From the NCBI RefSeq assembly GCF_000764305.2, contig NW_025939223.1:29770-93769 (forward strand): DNA of 64,000 nucleotides, given 5' to 3'. Both the position numbers and the translations under genes were made by a program. Origin of the DNA: Hyalella azteca. Taxonomy: Eukaryota > Arthropoda > Malacostraca > Amphipoda > Hyalellidae. Below, in pieces: positions 12,602 to 25,326 of the stretch; the first letter of the stretch is position 1; each line of letters opens with the position of its first letter. Under the pieces are notes generated by a model, which was not told the DNA's origin, searched no databases, and was given only the letters and a program-made list of their open reading frames with translations.

Positions 12602-13057
12602 CGTTAGGGACGTATAAATGGTCGGCAGCTCAAGAAAGGCTTAAGTTACGCTAGCATGTAAGGAGGTGGGACAGCGGAAGCCTCTTCCAAGTATCATAGC
12701 CCTAGCTGTTGCAGCGGGCAGTTAGTGTGGGGCATGAGGGGTGCAGGGTACGGCCGGCTTATAACACAACCTAAGGAGGGTAGGATAAAGGATTTATTAG
12801 GAGTGCAGGGTTATATAAGGATTATATATAAGGATCATAGTAGGATTATTAGGGGTGTAGGGTATGGACGGCTTACAACAGAACCTAAGAACTGGAGGAT
12901 AAAGAATTTGTTAGGAGTACAGGGTTATATAAGGATTATATATAAGGATAAAAATAGGATTATTAGGGGTGCAGGTTTATATAAGGATCATATAGAAGGA
13001 TAATAATAGGATTATTAGGGGTGCAGGGTATGGCCGGTTTTCAACACAACCTAAGGA
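12602..13057 (+). repeat. Misplaced 456-bp copy of 15096-15551
   Basis: No difference seen between the two blocks. It is bounded by an N on the left and a mate-pair junction adapter on the right, so it is a read-derived gap fill, not a genomic duplication. Content: TATATAAGGATTATATATAA repeats and GGGGTGCAGGGTATGGCCGG. Confidence 0.92.
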
Positions 13058-13095
13058 CTGTCTCTTATACACATCTAGATGTGTATAAGAGACAG
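13058..13095. other. Nextera mate-pair junction adapter (artefact)
   Basis: Mosaic end CTGTCTCTTATACACATCT followed by its reverse complement, joining the end of the misplaced block to the 14-bp satellite. Confidence 0.97.
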
Positions 13096-13175
13096 TGTTA
13101 AGACTGACATGTCAAGACGGACATGTCAAGACTGACATGTCAAGACGGACATGTCAAGACTGACATGTTAAGACG
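13096..13175. repeat. 14-bp satellite, right part (28-bp dimers)
   Basis: Alternating GACTGACATGTCAA and GACGGACATGTCAA units, a dimeric version of 12543-12600. Confidence 0.88.
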
Positions 13176-13424
13176 AGCAATGATTGGCCAAAAGTAAGAC
13201 AGGAGCAATGAGGTCAGCCGCTGTTTCTTTTGTGACCGTTTTTTTGCTCTATTCTACGTGCAGGTTTCGTGTGTTGTCTAACTGAACTAAAAATCTAAAT
13301 GAACAAATAAAACATCATTCAATTGTCTGCTGCATAGTATATATGAGTTACGGTAGAAAATTAGAGTGCTTACGTTAAAAAAACAAAATGGTAAGATGCA
13401 CGGTTAATTATGAAGTTCAAACCA

Positions 13425-13825
13425 TGAGTTGCATCAGCTTTATTATTTACCCTAACACAAGGAAAAAAGTTGTTCAAAGTTACCCTAACCATGACCTGCG
13501 TTAGCTTTATTATTTACCCTAACACAAGGAAAACAGTTGTTCAAAGTTACCCTAACCATAACCGGCATCAGCTTTATTATTTACCCTAACACAAAGAAAA
13601 AAGCATTTCAAAGTTACCCTAACCATGCCCTGCATCATCTTTATTATTTACCCTAACACAAGGAAAAAATTTGTTCAAAGTTACCCTAACCATGACTTGC
13701 ATCAGCTTTATTATTTACCCTAACACAAGGAAAAAAGTTGTTCAAAGTTACCCTAACCATGCCCTGCATCAGCTTTATTATTTACCCTAACACAAGAAAA
13801 TTGTTCAAAGTTACCCTAAGTTTGC
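13425..13825. repeat. 66-68-bp tandem repeat (TTACCCTAACACAAGG...)
   Basis: Six units with CAGCTTTATTATTTACCCTA and GTTGTTCAAAGTTACCCTAA. It contains repeated TTACCCTAAC, superficially telomere-like but not a telomeric array. Confidence 0.92.
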
Positions 13826-15000
13826 CCCGCAGCAAAGTAAGTCCGCCGAGACGACAAAATAAATAGATGAGTCCATACAAACAAACGACCGCAAGCGTAG
13901 AGAAGAGCCAAGATCTTCTGCCCTGCCTCCGTGGTGTTAGTTGGCCTTAGTGTTTCTACGTTGATATTATGAAAATTTGATATAATTTCGCGGCTATATT
14001 AGCTATCTTTCGTAGACAATGCCAGTTATAAACTGAATTTAATAATCTTTATTCTGTTGTTTTTGTTCGCGAGTCATGCGAGATGCTCATTTAAGGTTCT
14101 GAGAATGTGCTTGCAAAAGCCCGTTCTCAAAATGAAGCAAATAATTTTCGTGTATTTTCCGCTAAAAGTTGTCAGAAGTAGAATATATGCAATAAAGGCT
14201 GTCAGGTTAAAACCGCTACATGCAATCGCTTATCTATATTATCTGGACCACAAGATGTTTGCATTTGTCAGCCATAAGGTCCGCGGTATGTGAGCATGAC
14301 TCAGCATAATACATTAATATGACTCAACATAATCATTCACCATACATTGAAGAGGTCCGCAGCCACGAAAGTGCCTTTTATCAAGTTCTGAATTCAACAA
14401 TTGTGCCTATGAAACGCGTATGTTCATTCAGAAAATGATGAACATCACCGGATGAATCGCTATACGACACAGAGGAGAGCCAAGGAAGTGTGTTGCTAGC
14501 AACTTAAAAAAAATTATTTAAATTATATTAGAGTTACCACCAGTGTCTATAGGTATGTAACCTAAGTTACTACTAGTGTCTAGGCATGTACACAGAGTTA
14601 CTATATAGTGTCTAGGCATGTACACATATATTTGAAAATAAAATACGTTCTAAAAAATTTTGCAAGCTGAAATATTCTGCATTATTCTTCTATTAATTTC
14701 ACGCACGTTTAATTCATTTTTTTGCAGGTTAAAATTCGTATTTTGAGGATTATTTCAATCAACACAAGAATGAGAAGTTTATAGGTTTAGTCGTAAGATA
14801 TTTAGCCTGGTGAAAAATGTCAGTAATTGAGAGTAATTGTCAGTAGCTTTTCATTGTCTACGAAGGTCATCAAAGAAAGCAAATAACTTAAAATGGAATT
14901 AAATTAGCGACGCAATAACTTTAAAATGGACATCATCTGGAATGACTTGAAGTCTGTAGTTCCGATAAATAAATAAAAGTCTGTGGCAGGGATATACGGC
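13826..15000. other. No gene recognised
   Basis: AT-rich; a 78-codon ORF at 14057-14293 has no recognisable similarity. Repeats of AGTTACTA...GTGTCTAGGCATGTACAC at 14530-14625. Confidence 0.5.
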
Positions 15001-15004
15001 AGAC

Positions 15005-15110
15005 AAAAACAAAATAATGGCAGGGACGTATGGCAGAGACGTACGACAGGGACGTACGTTAGTGGCATAAGGCAGGGACGTACGTTAGAAACGTACGTTA
15101 GGGACGTATA
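15005..15110. repeat. Short tandem repeat (GGCAGGGACGTACG)
   Basis: About six degenerate units leading into the 456-bp sequence duplicated at 12602. Confidence 0.8.
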
Positions 15111-15761
15111 AATGGTCGGCAGCTCAAGAAAGGCTTAAGTTACGCTAGCATGTAAGGAGGTGGGACAGCGGAAGCCTCTTCCAAGTATCATAGCCCTAGC
15201 TGTTGCAGCGGGCAGTTAGTGTGGGGCATGAGGGGTGCAGGGTACGGCCGGCTTATAACACAACCTAAGGAGGGTAGGATAAAGGATTTATTAGGAGTGC
15301 AGGGTTATATAAGGATTATATATAAGGATCATAGTAGGATTATTAGGGGTGTAGGGTATGGACGGCTTACAACAGAACCTAAGAACTGGAGGATAAAGAA
15401 TTTGTTAGGAGTACAGGGTTATATAAGGATTATATATAAGGATAAAAATAGGATTATTAGGGGTGCAGGTTTATATAAGGATCATATAGAAGGATAATAA
15501 TAGGATTATTAGGGGTGCAGGGTATGGCCGGTTTTCAACACAACCTAAGGAAGGTAGGATAAAAGATATGAACGGCTCAAGTTTTATAACCGTTTCACTC
15601 AACTGACCGACATTTAAAGCGTGTGATTGAATTGAAGGTTTGGCTTTATGACAAACAATAATTACATACTACTAATGTTTAAGTAATAATGTCGCTCGCT
15701 TGCTTGAATCGCAAATTCACTAATAAGTAAAAAAAACACAAAAATTCATACTATGTTTATA

Positions 15762-15955
15762 AAAAATGTTTCGGAGGCCAGCTCTATCGTCAGTTCGAAA
15801 ATTCTATAATACAGATAAATCAGTAATATGTAGTCATGAATACACAAAAACCTAAACAAAAATGTTTCGGAGGCCAGCTCTATCGTCAGTTCGAAAATTC
15901 TATAATACAGATAAATCAGTAATATGTGGTCATGAATACACAAAAACCTAAACGG
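15762..15955. repeat. 94-bp tandem duplication
   Basis: AAAAATGTTTCGGAGGCCAG through CACAAAAACCTAAAC is present twice with two small differences; a degenerate third copy in inverted orientation occurs near 16060-16130 (GGTAGAGGTGGACTGCGAAACG). Confidence 0.85.
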
Positions 15956-16588
15956 TACCTAGTTTAAATTCAGCTTTTAGCTTTTACACACTTGAAATTG
16001 TAAACAGATAGGTTTTACCATTTAGGTTATTTTATAATCTTAGCTGTACTATTTACTGATTTTTCTGTTTTCTGGAATTTTCGAACTGATGGTAGAGGTG
16101 GACTGCGAAACGTTTTCTATAAATATAGTATGAATTTTCGTGGAGTTTTCTTTCTTTTGAGCTTTTTGCACATTTATGTCATGTTGAAGGCTAAATATTT
16201 TCGCATAAATCCTTCATTTCACCATGCATAAGTCAGAAAACAATCCAAGTTTGTTCATCATTCTCCAGCATCGCTCTAAAGCAATTCATTGAAAACATAA
16301 TCGCACTATAAAGTCGCAACCTAAAAATCGAATTGTAGAATAAAATGAACAAGTGTAAAGGTATGCGCCGAGTGTTTGGACACTAGAAAAGGAATTAGTA
16401 AGATTTTATTCAATAAGCGATGCAATTTTTATCCTTGTATGAGTCATTCTAACCCAGTTAGGCCCGGAAAAAGGATGTGCGGGAGAAGCTGGACTGGACA
16501 GCAGGTGTCATCATTTGGTCTATAGAACCCATCAATTTTTTTAGTACACTACGAGCGTCAGAACATTGAAGGGAATACTGGGCACTGG

Positions 16589-16829
16589 GCAGGGTGGCCC
16601 AGTGGTTACAGTTCAGAGTACCAGGATTGGAGCAGAGAGGCGCGGGTTCGATCCCAGCTCTGTGCGCCAGTTTCTGGTCAGAATCGGCGAGGAGGCCGGG
16701 CGGTTAAGCAAAACAAAAATTTATAGCAGTGAGTTGCGAGTTCGAGACCGCAACAAGCTGTGGATGTTCTGTGATGTTAAGAATCGGCGACAGGCCTACG
16801 GCCTAATAAACGCTGAAACCGCTATTATT
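16589..16829 (+). mobile_element. tRNA-derived SINE, full length
   Basis: A box TGGCCCAGTGG, B box GGTTCGATCCC, second tRNA-like half (GGCCGGGCGGTTAAGC, GAGTTCGAGACCGC), 3' part GGCGACAGGCCTACGGCC, end GCTATTATT. Same family as 22186, 37254 and 53274. Confidence 0.9.
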
Positions 16830-19800
16830 GTACTACGGGGACCTCAACGCTGCATGGATAGATATCCTGCGCAGCGCGCTTGCCCAGGATGTTACTTCCA
16901 CAGTAAGAAGGCATTCTGATCAAATGTGCATTATTATATCTCTTATAATAACGGCGGTCCAATTATTTACGATGAATCAAAACTTACACTGTAGTCAAGA
17001 TACCATGAAAGTAAGGATAAGTTTATTTTAAAAATGAGCATTTTCTTGATTATAAATTTTTGCTAATCTATCGTTGATAGAGATCGCTGAAGAGAAAATG
17101 TAACTGTTTGGGTCAATATGGTATCCAAAATATTATGATCTTGGAATAACGTGGATAATTTTATATATTCCCGGTCGAAGGTTTCTTACTGTTAACTTCA
17201 TCTTACGCCGTCCAGAGAGGATCCTCGAATTAAATCAAACATACACAATATCTGCGCTTTTGCACTGAAATCAGAGAGCGTGAGCCGAGAGCGGAATGCA
17301 ATACATATAAGTTCAATTAATATTTAGGTTAAATTAAATATTATATAGTCATCTAATTACATACGAGTGATATTTTGTAAACTATACATACTTTTAAGCA
17401 CCTCCGTAACATTATTGGTGGTCGGACTGGACTAACAACTTGCTTCCAAAAATCCAGATAACGAGCAAAACCAACGCCTGAGCAGTTCCATGGAGGGTGC
17501 AGTGATGCAAACCGCGGATCGTCCGGTCAGAAATGACTTTACTGGACACAAAGAACTGATTCTCCTCTAAATTGCGTGATCCGAGGCTCCTGGTTGAAAA
17601 GTTCCCAGCTTTTAATCCCTATTTGGGATCAATGGAGACAATCTCGGCCCGAGCACAATTAAAATCAGCCTTCGTAATCAAGTGAGAAAAGTGATGTAGA
17701 CAATTCAGTGTAGATTGCAGCATACACTGCACTATTATATTATCATTACTCACTTATAAACATTTCTAAATACAATTCCAATTATTATTTTCGTTCTGTT
17801 TTTTATAGTTTCGGTAAGTTGCAGATGCAGCAGTCACAGAAGCTGGTAATAGCAGAAAACTTACGTTGGAGGAAGGCAGGATTATGATTAAAGACCAATC
17901 AGTAAAGATTGCGCAAAATCACGCGCAAATTTAGAGTGAAATAATCCAATATAATTACGTATGTCAGGCGCAAGCATTACTTCATGAAATTTTATGACGT
18001 CAAAAGATGTTAATTAGTGAGATCACATCTAGTGATGATTAACATCGCGTAGAATGATGAGTGACTTCACAAGGAGTGACGTGACAAGTATTATCGCGTG
18101 CTCTAAAAACACAATCAAGCAGCGCGAGAAGTGATAACCTTTGGAAGAGGTTAAGAAGAGTACACTAGAACCAATAATTGAACGCAGAGCGATAACCCCA
18201 GGTCGAGGGCTGGGATGAGAGCAGTTCGGGTATGTCGGTCAGCGCTAGGGTCCCGTTACTCGACATGCATCTCCACCCCGGACGCCGCAGGGGCCCGCGG
18301 CCGCTGCTGCTGCGGATCTCAGGTCGGAATGCGGCCAACGAATCTACCTTCACAGCAACAACCTTGCTAGCGGGTTCTCTCAAAGATTGAGGGCAATGTT
18401 GTCTCTTAACACGAGCACATGTACACAAATTGAAGGATGGTGATCAAGCTTGTTAGTGAAGTGCAAAATGTCAAATGCCAGTGCTGTTCCAAGGTTTTAA
18501 GCTGAAAGAAGTCACTAAATCTAAGTTATTGCCATCCATATTACCTAACAACGTATAGAGTTCTCATCATAATTCCACAAACGCAGTAAGGAATATAAAT
18601 TCACTTCTCGCCAAACACATTTCCTGAGCTGTTGAAGAGCCCAGACCGCTCACTCAGAAAAAAAGTAGAAATTGCGTCAATATAGCGATGCACTTCTGCA
18701 GCAGCATCCATATAGGCTCTGTTAACGCCATTAAGCGAGGTTCCGTGTGATGTCCAAACCACGTCTCCTCTACCAGTTCTGCCTCTCTGAATAACTTATG
18801 ACTCGTGCACCGTTACTTCGTTCTCGAGAACATCGCTGGACATTGCAGAACAACGATGGCAAAAAACGTGTATTATGAAATGCGTGCAGTTGCGTACTAA
18901 GAAGTGCATGCATTTGTCATGCGTGCATTTGCCGATATAATTTCCACGACGGAGTGACTTGAGACTTATTGATGTGTTACATTTTCAGCGCAGAGAAGAA
19001 TCCTTAAAACGCATTTGAAATGGAGGCCTCTAACCTCAGCATATTTTCATTGGGAAAAATTAGTGACAGAACAATTCAAAAGATGACAAGTCATAAACTT
19101 ATCACTCTTCGTAACTTTGAACAGAGGGGTTCGTGCACAGAAATAGACTCGAAACACATCATGTATGTTCTACATATTTCACACGAGGCACTTAGGAACA
19201 GATTATCGCCATGGCGCCAACTGAGTCTCGCACCATCTTGGATCGGCCCAAGTCCAATCTAACCCTAATCCTGATGGTCGTTATCACGGCGTAATTTTAG
19301 AGTCCTTAGTGAAGCTTCGCTCAGCCAGTTCTGTAGTTAGGTCAGGCCAAATTCACTCTTCTCTTACTCTGAAAGCAAATTTTATTTTTTATCTGTAAAT
19401 GAGCTGGAATTTCATAACTGGATCGATTTTGAGAGCAGGTGATATGAGACAATTATATTATTATTCGTATGGTTCAGTAGCGTTTTCATAAACTTCGGCT
19501 TTGTTGAGTGAATAATGTGTGTATCTCACGGCTAGGGGAGGGGGGTGGACGATTTGAGAACCCTCACCAGTAGCAGTACAGTGAGAAAACATCACTCATT
19601 TTAATTTTAATGAAAGAATAAACTCATACTTGAAGGTCTAGGTGTAGTGGGCACTCTTGCCTGTTCAGTTTTGACCCGCCTTGGTAGCTGCAAGACTGTT
19701 GGTATTTCAATTGGTTGCTTGTCTACATGCAACCTTCAATTTGTTCATCTCATCAGGGACGATGTTTCATAACTAATATGAATTACATGAAAAATATAAA

Positions 19801-21318
19801 CACCATGGCATGGGTACAATCTATAACTCGGTATGAAAAAGCTACTAAAGTATAGACGAAGATCCCACATTCCCACCGATTTACTCCTCGTTTACAACTG
19901 GCTTGGGAACAACGTCCGCTGAAGTATTGTAACACAGTTACCGTTGAAGCTCACCTCGATGTATTTCCAGAGAAGTCAGGTTTTCATTGGTCCGGTTTTC
20001 CACCGGCTGTCAGGAAAAGCAGGGAGAACTTAGCACACACTTACCACGCGGCACCTCAACTGCGACTGACGGCAACCGCTACTCCTAACCTCGCCGTGCA
20101 GCTGGCAGCGTCGGTTGCTTCTGTAAGTGAAATCCCAAATGCTTGCAATTTCTTGAACAATAACGTAGGATGATAATTCATTAAAAACACTTTTCTAATA
20201 TAATGATGAACAGTTATGCAAGGAAAGTAGATTGGACTCCGAAAATCTTTCATGATAGCGTCTTGTGGTGAGATAGCGTTGAAGAGGCAAAGCTTGTATG
20301 AGCTCAATGAGGTCACGCATGCCATTGCTCATGAAATTTTAATTTTAATCAACTCGAGCATTGATTGATTATACAAAATTGTTTGCATCATTGCGAGACA
20401 TTTATTCTTTTTTTCTAAATATAAAGATGCTTCAAACAGAACCTCAGTACGTTATCAATTTAGATTGACTTCATATTATGAAGTGAAGTAAAATACGTCC
20501 TACAGCATTCGGTCCCGTTTACAGAAGGGTGTACTGTCGCAGAAATTATAACTTGAATTGATCTTGTACACTTATCTTCTAAATTTGCTTTGAATCACTC
20601 TTCCAGACCCCTCCATAGTCATGCTTCAAGTTGCAACATGTAGAAGTATGATTATTATAGGCTTCTGTATGGTTGCACATAAATAGAATTTACGCAGCGT
20701 TCAACAGATGAAAACAAATAATCATATTAAATAATTTCTGTGATGACTTTTTTCCGCGATGCCAGAAGCTACGGGTCTGTATTCGATATCTCTTGACGTT
20801 TTTGGTCTCTGTTGGGATATAATACGTTACTCATCGGCTTGTCCATTCATCCTTCTAAATCTAAAATAATCTACTAAGTATGGCATCGCCTAAGTCTGAG
20901 AAAGAGAGCTTTGCCGAATATACGATATCACGCGAATGGCTGAAACGCTCAACGAAAAAAAAATAATACGTCTCACAACACTTCTTATATGCCAAGAAAA
21001 CCCGTCATACCAAAATATGATGTAGGTACAAAATTGGGCAACTGTTTGCCCTGCATGGACTCTTCTAGCCTCGTCATTTTCGTTATTTATCTGTATCGTT
21101 ATCTATCTTTATCGAACGGTTTCCCATAGAGCGTATATAGATAAATTCTATATTTTCATAATTTAATATTCATATATATTTGTCTTGGAAGAATATTAAT
21201 TTTATATCTGATCGGCCAGTCCATAATTGATTAGCAGGGGCGACACTTTGCGGCCGTTTCATCGATGAATAAATTTTTGATGGCTGGAGGAACTTCATCT
21301 GCCACAAGCACAAACTTC
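16830..21318. other. 4.5 kb without recognised genes
   Basis: Both strands checked. ORFs up to 89 codons (18165-18428 minus, GC-richer; 19020-19262 plus; 20056-20325 minus) have no recognisable domains, and I cannot support them as genes. Small hairpin GATGTTAAT...ATTAACATC at 18007-18046. Confidence 0.55.
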
Positions 21319-21394
21319 TTCTTTGTTTCTTCATCAGATTGGGACAACTTGAACCGCTGACTTTATTGAAGACTTCTGTGAAAGTTACATACGT

Positions 21395-21528
21395 GCCATA
21401 CGTAACACGAGTGTCATACGTAACACGAGTATCATACATAACACGAGTGCCATACGTAACACGAGTGTCATACGTAACACGAGTGCCATACGTAACACGA
21501 GTGCCCTACGTAACTCGAGTGCCATAGG
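21395..21528. repeat. 18-bp minisatellite (CATACGTAACACGAGTGC)
   Basis: Eight units here but three in the homologous position 24208-24260, so copy number varies between LINE copies. Confidence 0.9.
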
Positions 21529-22185
21529 TAATAAAATAGAATAGAAGTGTTGGCACTGAAAAATAGGCCCACGGCCTGTTGCTGATTCTTGTACTTTTCG
21601 TGACTCGATTCCACAATGGATCCGGCCTTATGAACCCGATCTTTTCAAAACTGAAGATTGTTTGAGATAGCTGCTAGACCTATTGCCAGGTCCGTAAGGT
21701 GCTAGGCATTTCAAGACTGAACATATGCTCCTGCATGGCTTTGTATAGTCAGTTCTTTAAGGTGTTCATTCTTGGATCGTCAACGAAGCTATCAGGGAGG
21801 CTCTTCCACATGTCGGTGACTCGAAGCGAGAAGAAATATTATCGCATGGATGTGTTACAATGCAATTTTTTAGTTTTTAGCATGGCCCCTGGTGTTGTTA
21901 TTGTTTCGAATTCTAGGACTCTTGGGATCTTGTATTAACCTTGGGGATACATGTATACTTCGATGAGGTCACCACGCAGAAGTCGATACGAGAGGCTTGC
22001 ACGTTTTGTTTTCAATTAGGTCAATGAAGCTTGCGAGTAGATATTTTATGCATGGAGAACATATTGGGAATTAAAATTCAGTACACTTATTCAAATTAAT
22101 GCAGACAAAAAATGCATATATGAATTTCTCACACTACGCGCATTTCGAATTAATAAATAATAATAAAAATAAAAATAATAATAAT

Positions 22186-22423
22186 AATAGCGGTTTCAGC
22201 GTTATTAGGCCGTAGGCCTGTCGCCGATTCTTAACATCGCAGAACATTCACAGCATTTTGCGGTCTCGAACTCGCAACTCACTGCTACAATTCTGCTATG
22301 CTTAAACCGCCCGGCCTCCTTGCCGATTCTGACCAGAAACTGGCACACAGAGCTGGGATCGAACCCGTGCCTCTCTGCGCCAATCCGGGTACTCTGAACT
22401 TTAACCACTGGGCCACCCTGCCC
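22186..22423 (-). mobile_element. tRNA-derived SINE nested in LINE copy 1
   Basis: Reverse orientation of the 16589 SINE with (TAA)n tail at 22150-22186. The empty site is preserved at 24890 (CGAATTAATAGCTTAATTTT); the duplicated target ATTAATA flanks the insert. Confidence 0.92.
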
Positions 22424-22627
22424 ACAATTAATAGCTTAATTTTAAATTCAGTTGATATCGGTTTTGATATGAAAAATTCATGTGAAAAAATTTGTTGATA
22501 TTCGTTCCAAAAGTTTGCCACAAAAGTGTCAGAACAATCCATGAGGTTCTGTGTGATTTTTCTCGAGGTCAAGGTATTTAGTTTGGAGGAAATTATATTC
22601 GCGCCATGGCAACACTACTTTCGTCTN

Positions 22628-24135
22628 GACGTTTCATCGTTGCCGACGCGTAGTGAGGTGTTTTGAGAGTCATGTAAAGCCAACAGAACTTACGTAACGC
22701 ATACGTTTTTTTTTATAGTTTTTCATTTCTCGATGCGTCCTTAAAGTGTCGGAATATACCGCGTTTACCCTAGTTAGTAGGCTAGTAGATAGCTGTCTCT
22801 GGTCTAGTAAGGTTGATTGTGTATGCTGGTCCGGCACACCAAATGTTGACTAACACCACTCTCGTTTGGAGTCACTCTCTAGTAGAGTGCCTATTTGATA
22901 TTTATAGAGAACACGAGTGCCTATGAAGTGTTTGGTCAAAGGAGTAGGTACAAACATAGTGGCAAAGCAGAGAGTTTTTTAGACTCTCCCTCAAGTTTGT
23001 TTTAGAGTCCTATATGCTAGTCCGGAAAAGTCCTATTTTTGTCTGAAATATCGCGGCTCTAATATCATATAATTTCAGTAGGTATGAAATCTCGCGGCTC
23101 GAATGTCATAAATTTTTGTTTGATTAAAAAATCGCGGTTTGCACTTCGCAAACATGTCATTTCATAAAATTTTCAACTTCCGCAATCCGCATTGCTTTAC
23201 CGTTTCCGCCAAAAATATCTTGCAGAAAAAACATAAACATCGTAATGTAAACAAATAAACAAAACGTTTGTTGAAGATCGCGCATAGTTGCGGTCATGTC
23301 AAAGCGGTCAGACTGTATATTAACACGTGCTGAACTTACAGTAGAGACAAATTTTATTGTTGCCGTTTGACTGTTTAAGGGTAAAATTAGAGATTTGGGG
23401 TAACACGTGCATAAACTTTGTAAATAAATTCGCATTCGCACCTCGTAAATGGCTTTTCATGGCCGAGATATGGAATTCACGGCTCGGTGAAATAGAATCA
23501 CGGCTCGTAGAAATGGAATCACGGCTGGCAAATCCATAAAACCACGGCTCGAAAAATTCAGTCGCGGCTCGCCAAGTAGATATATTCCATACTAGCCTAT
23601 ATGTAGAACAGTAAAGTATCATGGATACCAGCATTATCATACATAAGGACTTGGTTCAAATCTTGAGTAAATGAGGAAATTAAAAATGAACTGATTCTAA
23701 AAAATCTCTGGTTTGCCACTATGGCGTACAAAACTCGAAATGCAAATGATGTAAGTTATTTTTACATGACGTGTTTAGTTTATGTGATTTTAGCAACTCC
23801 TGACAATTTATGCATTACTGTTTAGCGATTTCAAAGGGTGATATAATATCGGTATATGAATATTGGAACTTTTTATTTAAGAATAGACTATATTTTTATA
23901 AACTGTCTCTTTTTGAATGTGCTAGTTCTCTAATTATGATGCCTATGCTAAATTCTCTTTTACAACTGGCATAGTGCGAAGAATGACGGACCGCAGCACA
24001 CCCGAGAACAATGGCCCACAGCTCAAATTCGGTTACATCCATCCATGGTGGCAATCCATAGGTTATTCAAAAGAACCTGTTCTTATGTCATTTTGAACCG
24101 ATCAACGCTTCTTTACGGACCGATCGTAAAACACA
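22628..24135. other. No gene recognised; CACGGCTCG motif cluster
   Basis: Motif (T/A)CACGGCTCG/ATCGCGGCTCG recurs at 23050-23110 and 23470-23575. No supported coding region. Confidence 0.5.
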
Positions 24136-25092
24136 TTCTTTGTTTCTTCATCAGATTGGGACAACTTGAACCGCTGACTTTATTGAAGACTTCTGTGAAA
24201 GTTACATACGTGCCATACGTAACACGAGTGCCCTACGTTACTCGAGTGCCATACGTAATAAAATAGAATAGAAGTGCTGGCACTTTAAAAATAGGCCCTT
24301 GGCCTGTTGCCGATTCTTGTACTTTTCGTGACTCGATTCCACAATGGATCCGGCCTTTTGAACCCGATCTTTTCATAACTGTAGATTGTTTGAGATAGCT
24401 GCTGGACTTATTGCCTGCTGCAGGTCCGTAAGTTGCTAGGCATTTCAAGACTGAACATATGCTCCTGCATATCTTTGTCCAGTCAGTTCTTTAAGGCTTC
24501 TTGGATCGTCAACGAAGCTATCAGAGAGGCTCTTCCACATGTCGGTAACTCAAAGCGAGAAGAAATATTGTCGCATGGATGTGTTACAATGCAGTTTTTT
24601 TAGTTTATAGCATGGCCCCTGGTGTTGGTTATTGTTTCAAATTCTAGGACTCCTGGGATCTTGTATAAACCGTGGGTATACTGTATACATGTATACTTCG
24701 ATGAGGTCACCATGATGAAGTCGATAAGAGAGGTTTGTAAGTTCTGATTTTAATTAGGTTATGGAAGCTTTTGAGTAGATGTTTTATGCATGGAGAACAT
24801 ACTACACATTAACATTCAGTACACTTATTCAAATTGATGCGGACAAAAAAAAATGCATGTATGAACTTCTCGCACCACGCGCATTTCGAATTAATAGCTT
24901 AATTTTAAATTCAGTTGATGTCGGTTTTGATATGGAAAATTCATGTGAAAACATTTGTTGTTGATATTCATTTCAAAAGTTTGCCACAAAAGTGTCAGAA
25001 CGATCCATGAGGTTCTGTGTGATTTTTCTCGAGGTCAAGGTATTTAGTTTGGAGGAAATTATATTCGCGCCATGGCAACACTACTTTCGTCT
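24136..25092 (-). mobile_element. LINE 3' region, copy 2 (empty SINE site)
   Basis: Homologous to 21319-22626. Minus-strand remnants of RT C-terminus between 24740 and 24430. Ends about 50 bases before the PPM1G initiator. Confidence 0.72.
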
Positions 25093-25144
25093 CATCCCCC
25101 CTTCCCACCCCCATGTTGATCAACTGTTTTGCGGTAGTGACTGC

Positions 25145-25182
25145 TCAGTGTTATGCGGCTAAACACGTTTTGTGCTTCCTGA
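25145..25182 (+). promoter_or_regulatory. Candidate initiator and 9-codon uORF of PPM1G
   Basis: TCAGTG at 25145 matches the arthropod initiator consensus and lies 71 bases before the PPM1G ATG, with no TATA box visible. A small upstream ORF (ATG 25153, TGA ending 25182) lies between it and the start codon. This is inference from motifs only. Confidence 0.35.
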
Positions 25183-25215
25183 AAAATTTTCTATAAATTT
25201 ACTAGTTTGTGCGTC

Positions 25216-25326
25216 ATGGGAATATACATTTCAACTCCAGTTACTGATAAAGATTCTAGTGATGAAGACAACAAACTGTTGAAATGCGGTTCGAGTTCCA
25301 TGCAAGGCTGGAGAACTTCTCAGGAG
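25216..25326 (+). CDS. PPM1G: PPM1G exon 1
   Basis: It has 37 codons from ATG 25216 and ends GAG|GTAAG in phase 0. It carries the N-terminal glycine motif and MQGWRTSQE. It joins directly to DAHN in exon 2, reconstituting the QEDAHN start of PP2C domains. Confidence 0.95.

Larger units (their letters stand above)
21319..22626 (-). mobile_element. LINE 3' region, copy 1 (with nested SINE)
   Basis: Shared with 24136-25092. On the minus strand, 21976-21700 translates in pieces to RT C-terminal signatures (RGHAxxLKK, MRxYFFS, DMWKSLxDSFVDDP). This is followed by a 3' UTR and an 18-bp tandem tail (CATACGTAACACGAGTGC x8). Interrupted by stops and frameshifts. Ends at N 22627. Confidence 0.72.

Noticed and set aside
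12725..13003. Duplicated 92-codon ORF (also at 15219)
   Set aside because: It lies in repeat-like GGGGTGCAGGGTA/TATATAAGGA sequence, and one copy is an assembly artefact.
13425..13825. Interstitial telomere (TTACCCTAAC motifs)
   Set aside because: The motif appears once or twice per 66-68-bp unit and is not a TTAGG or TTAGGG array.
16590..16670. tRNA gene (perfect A and B boxes)
   Set aside because: The same sequence recurs at 53274, 22186 and 37254 with a shared 3' tail, so it is a SINE head rather than a functional tRNA.
18165..18428. GC-rich minus-strand ORF of 87 codons
   Set aside because: No recognisable domain, no splice or promoter context I can support; could be an exon but there is no evidence.
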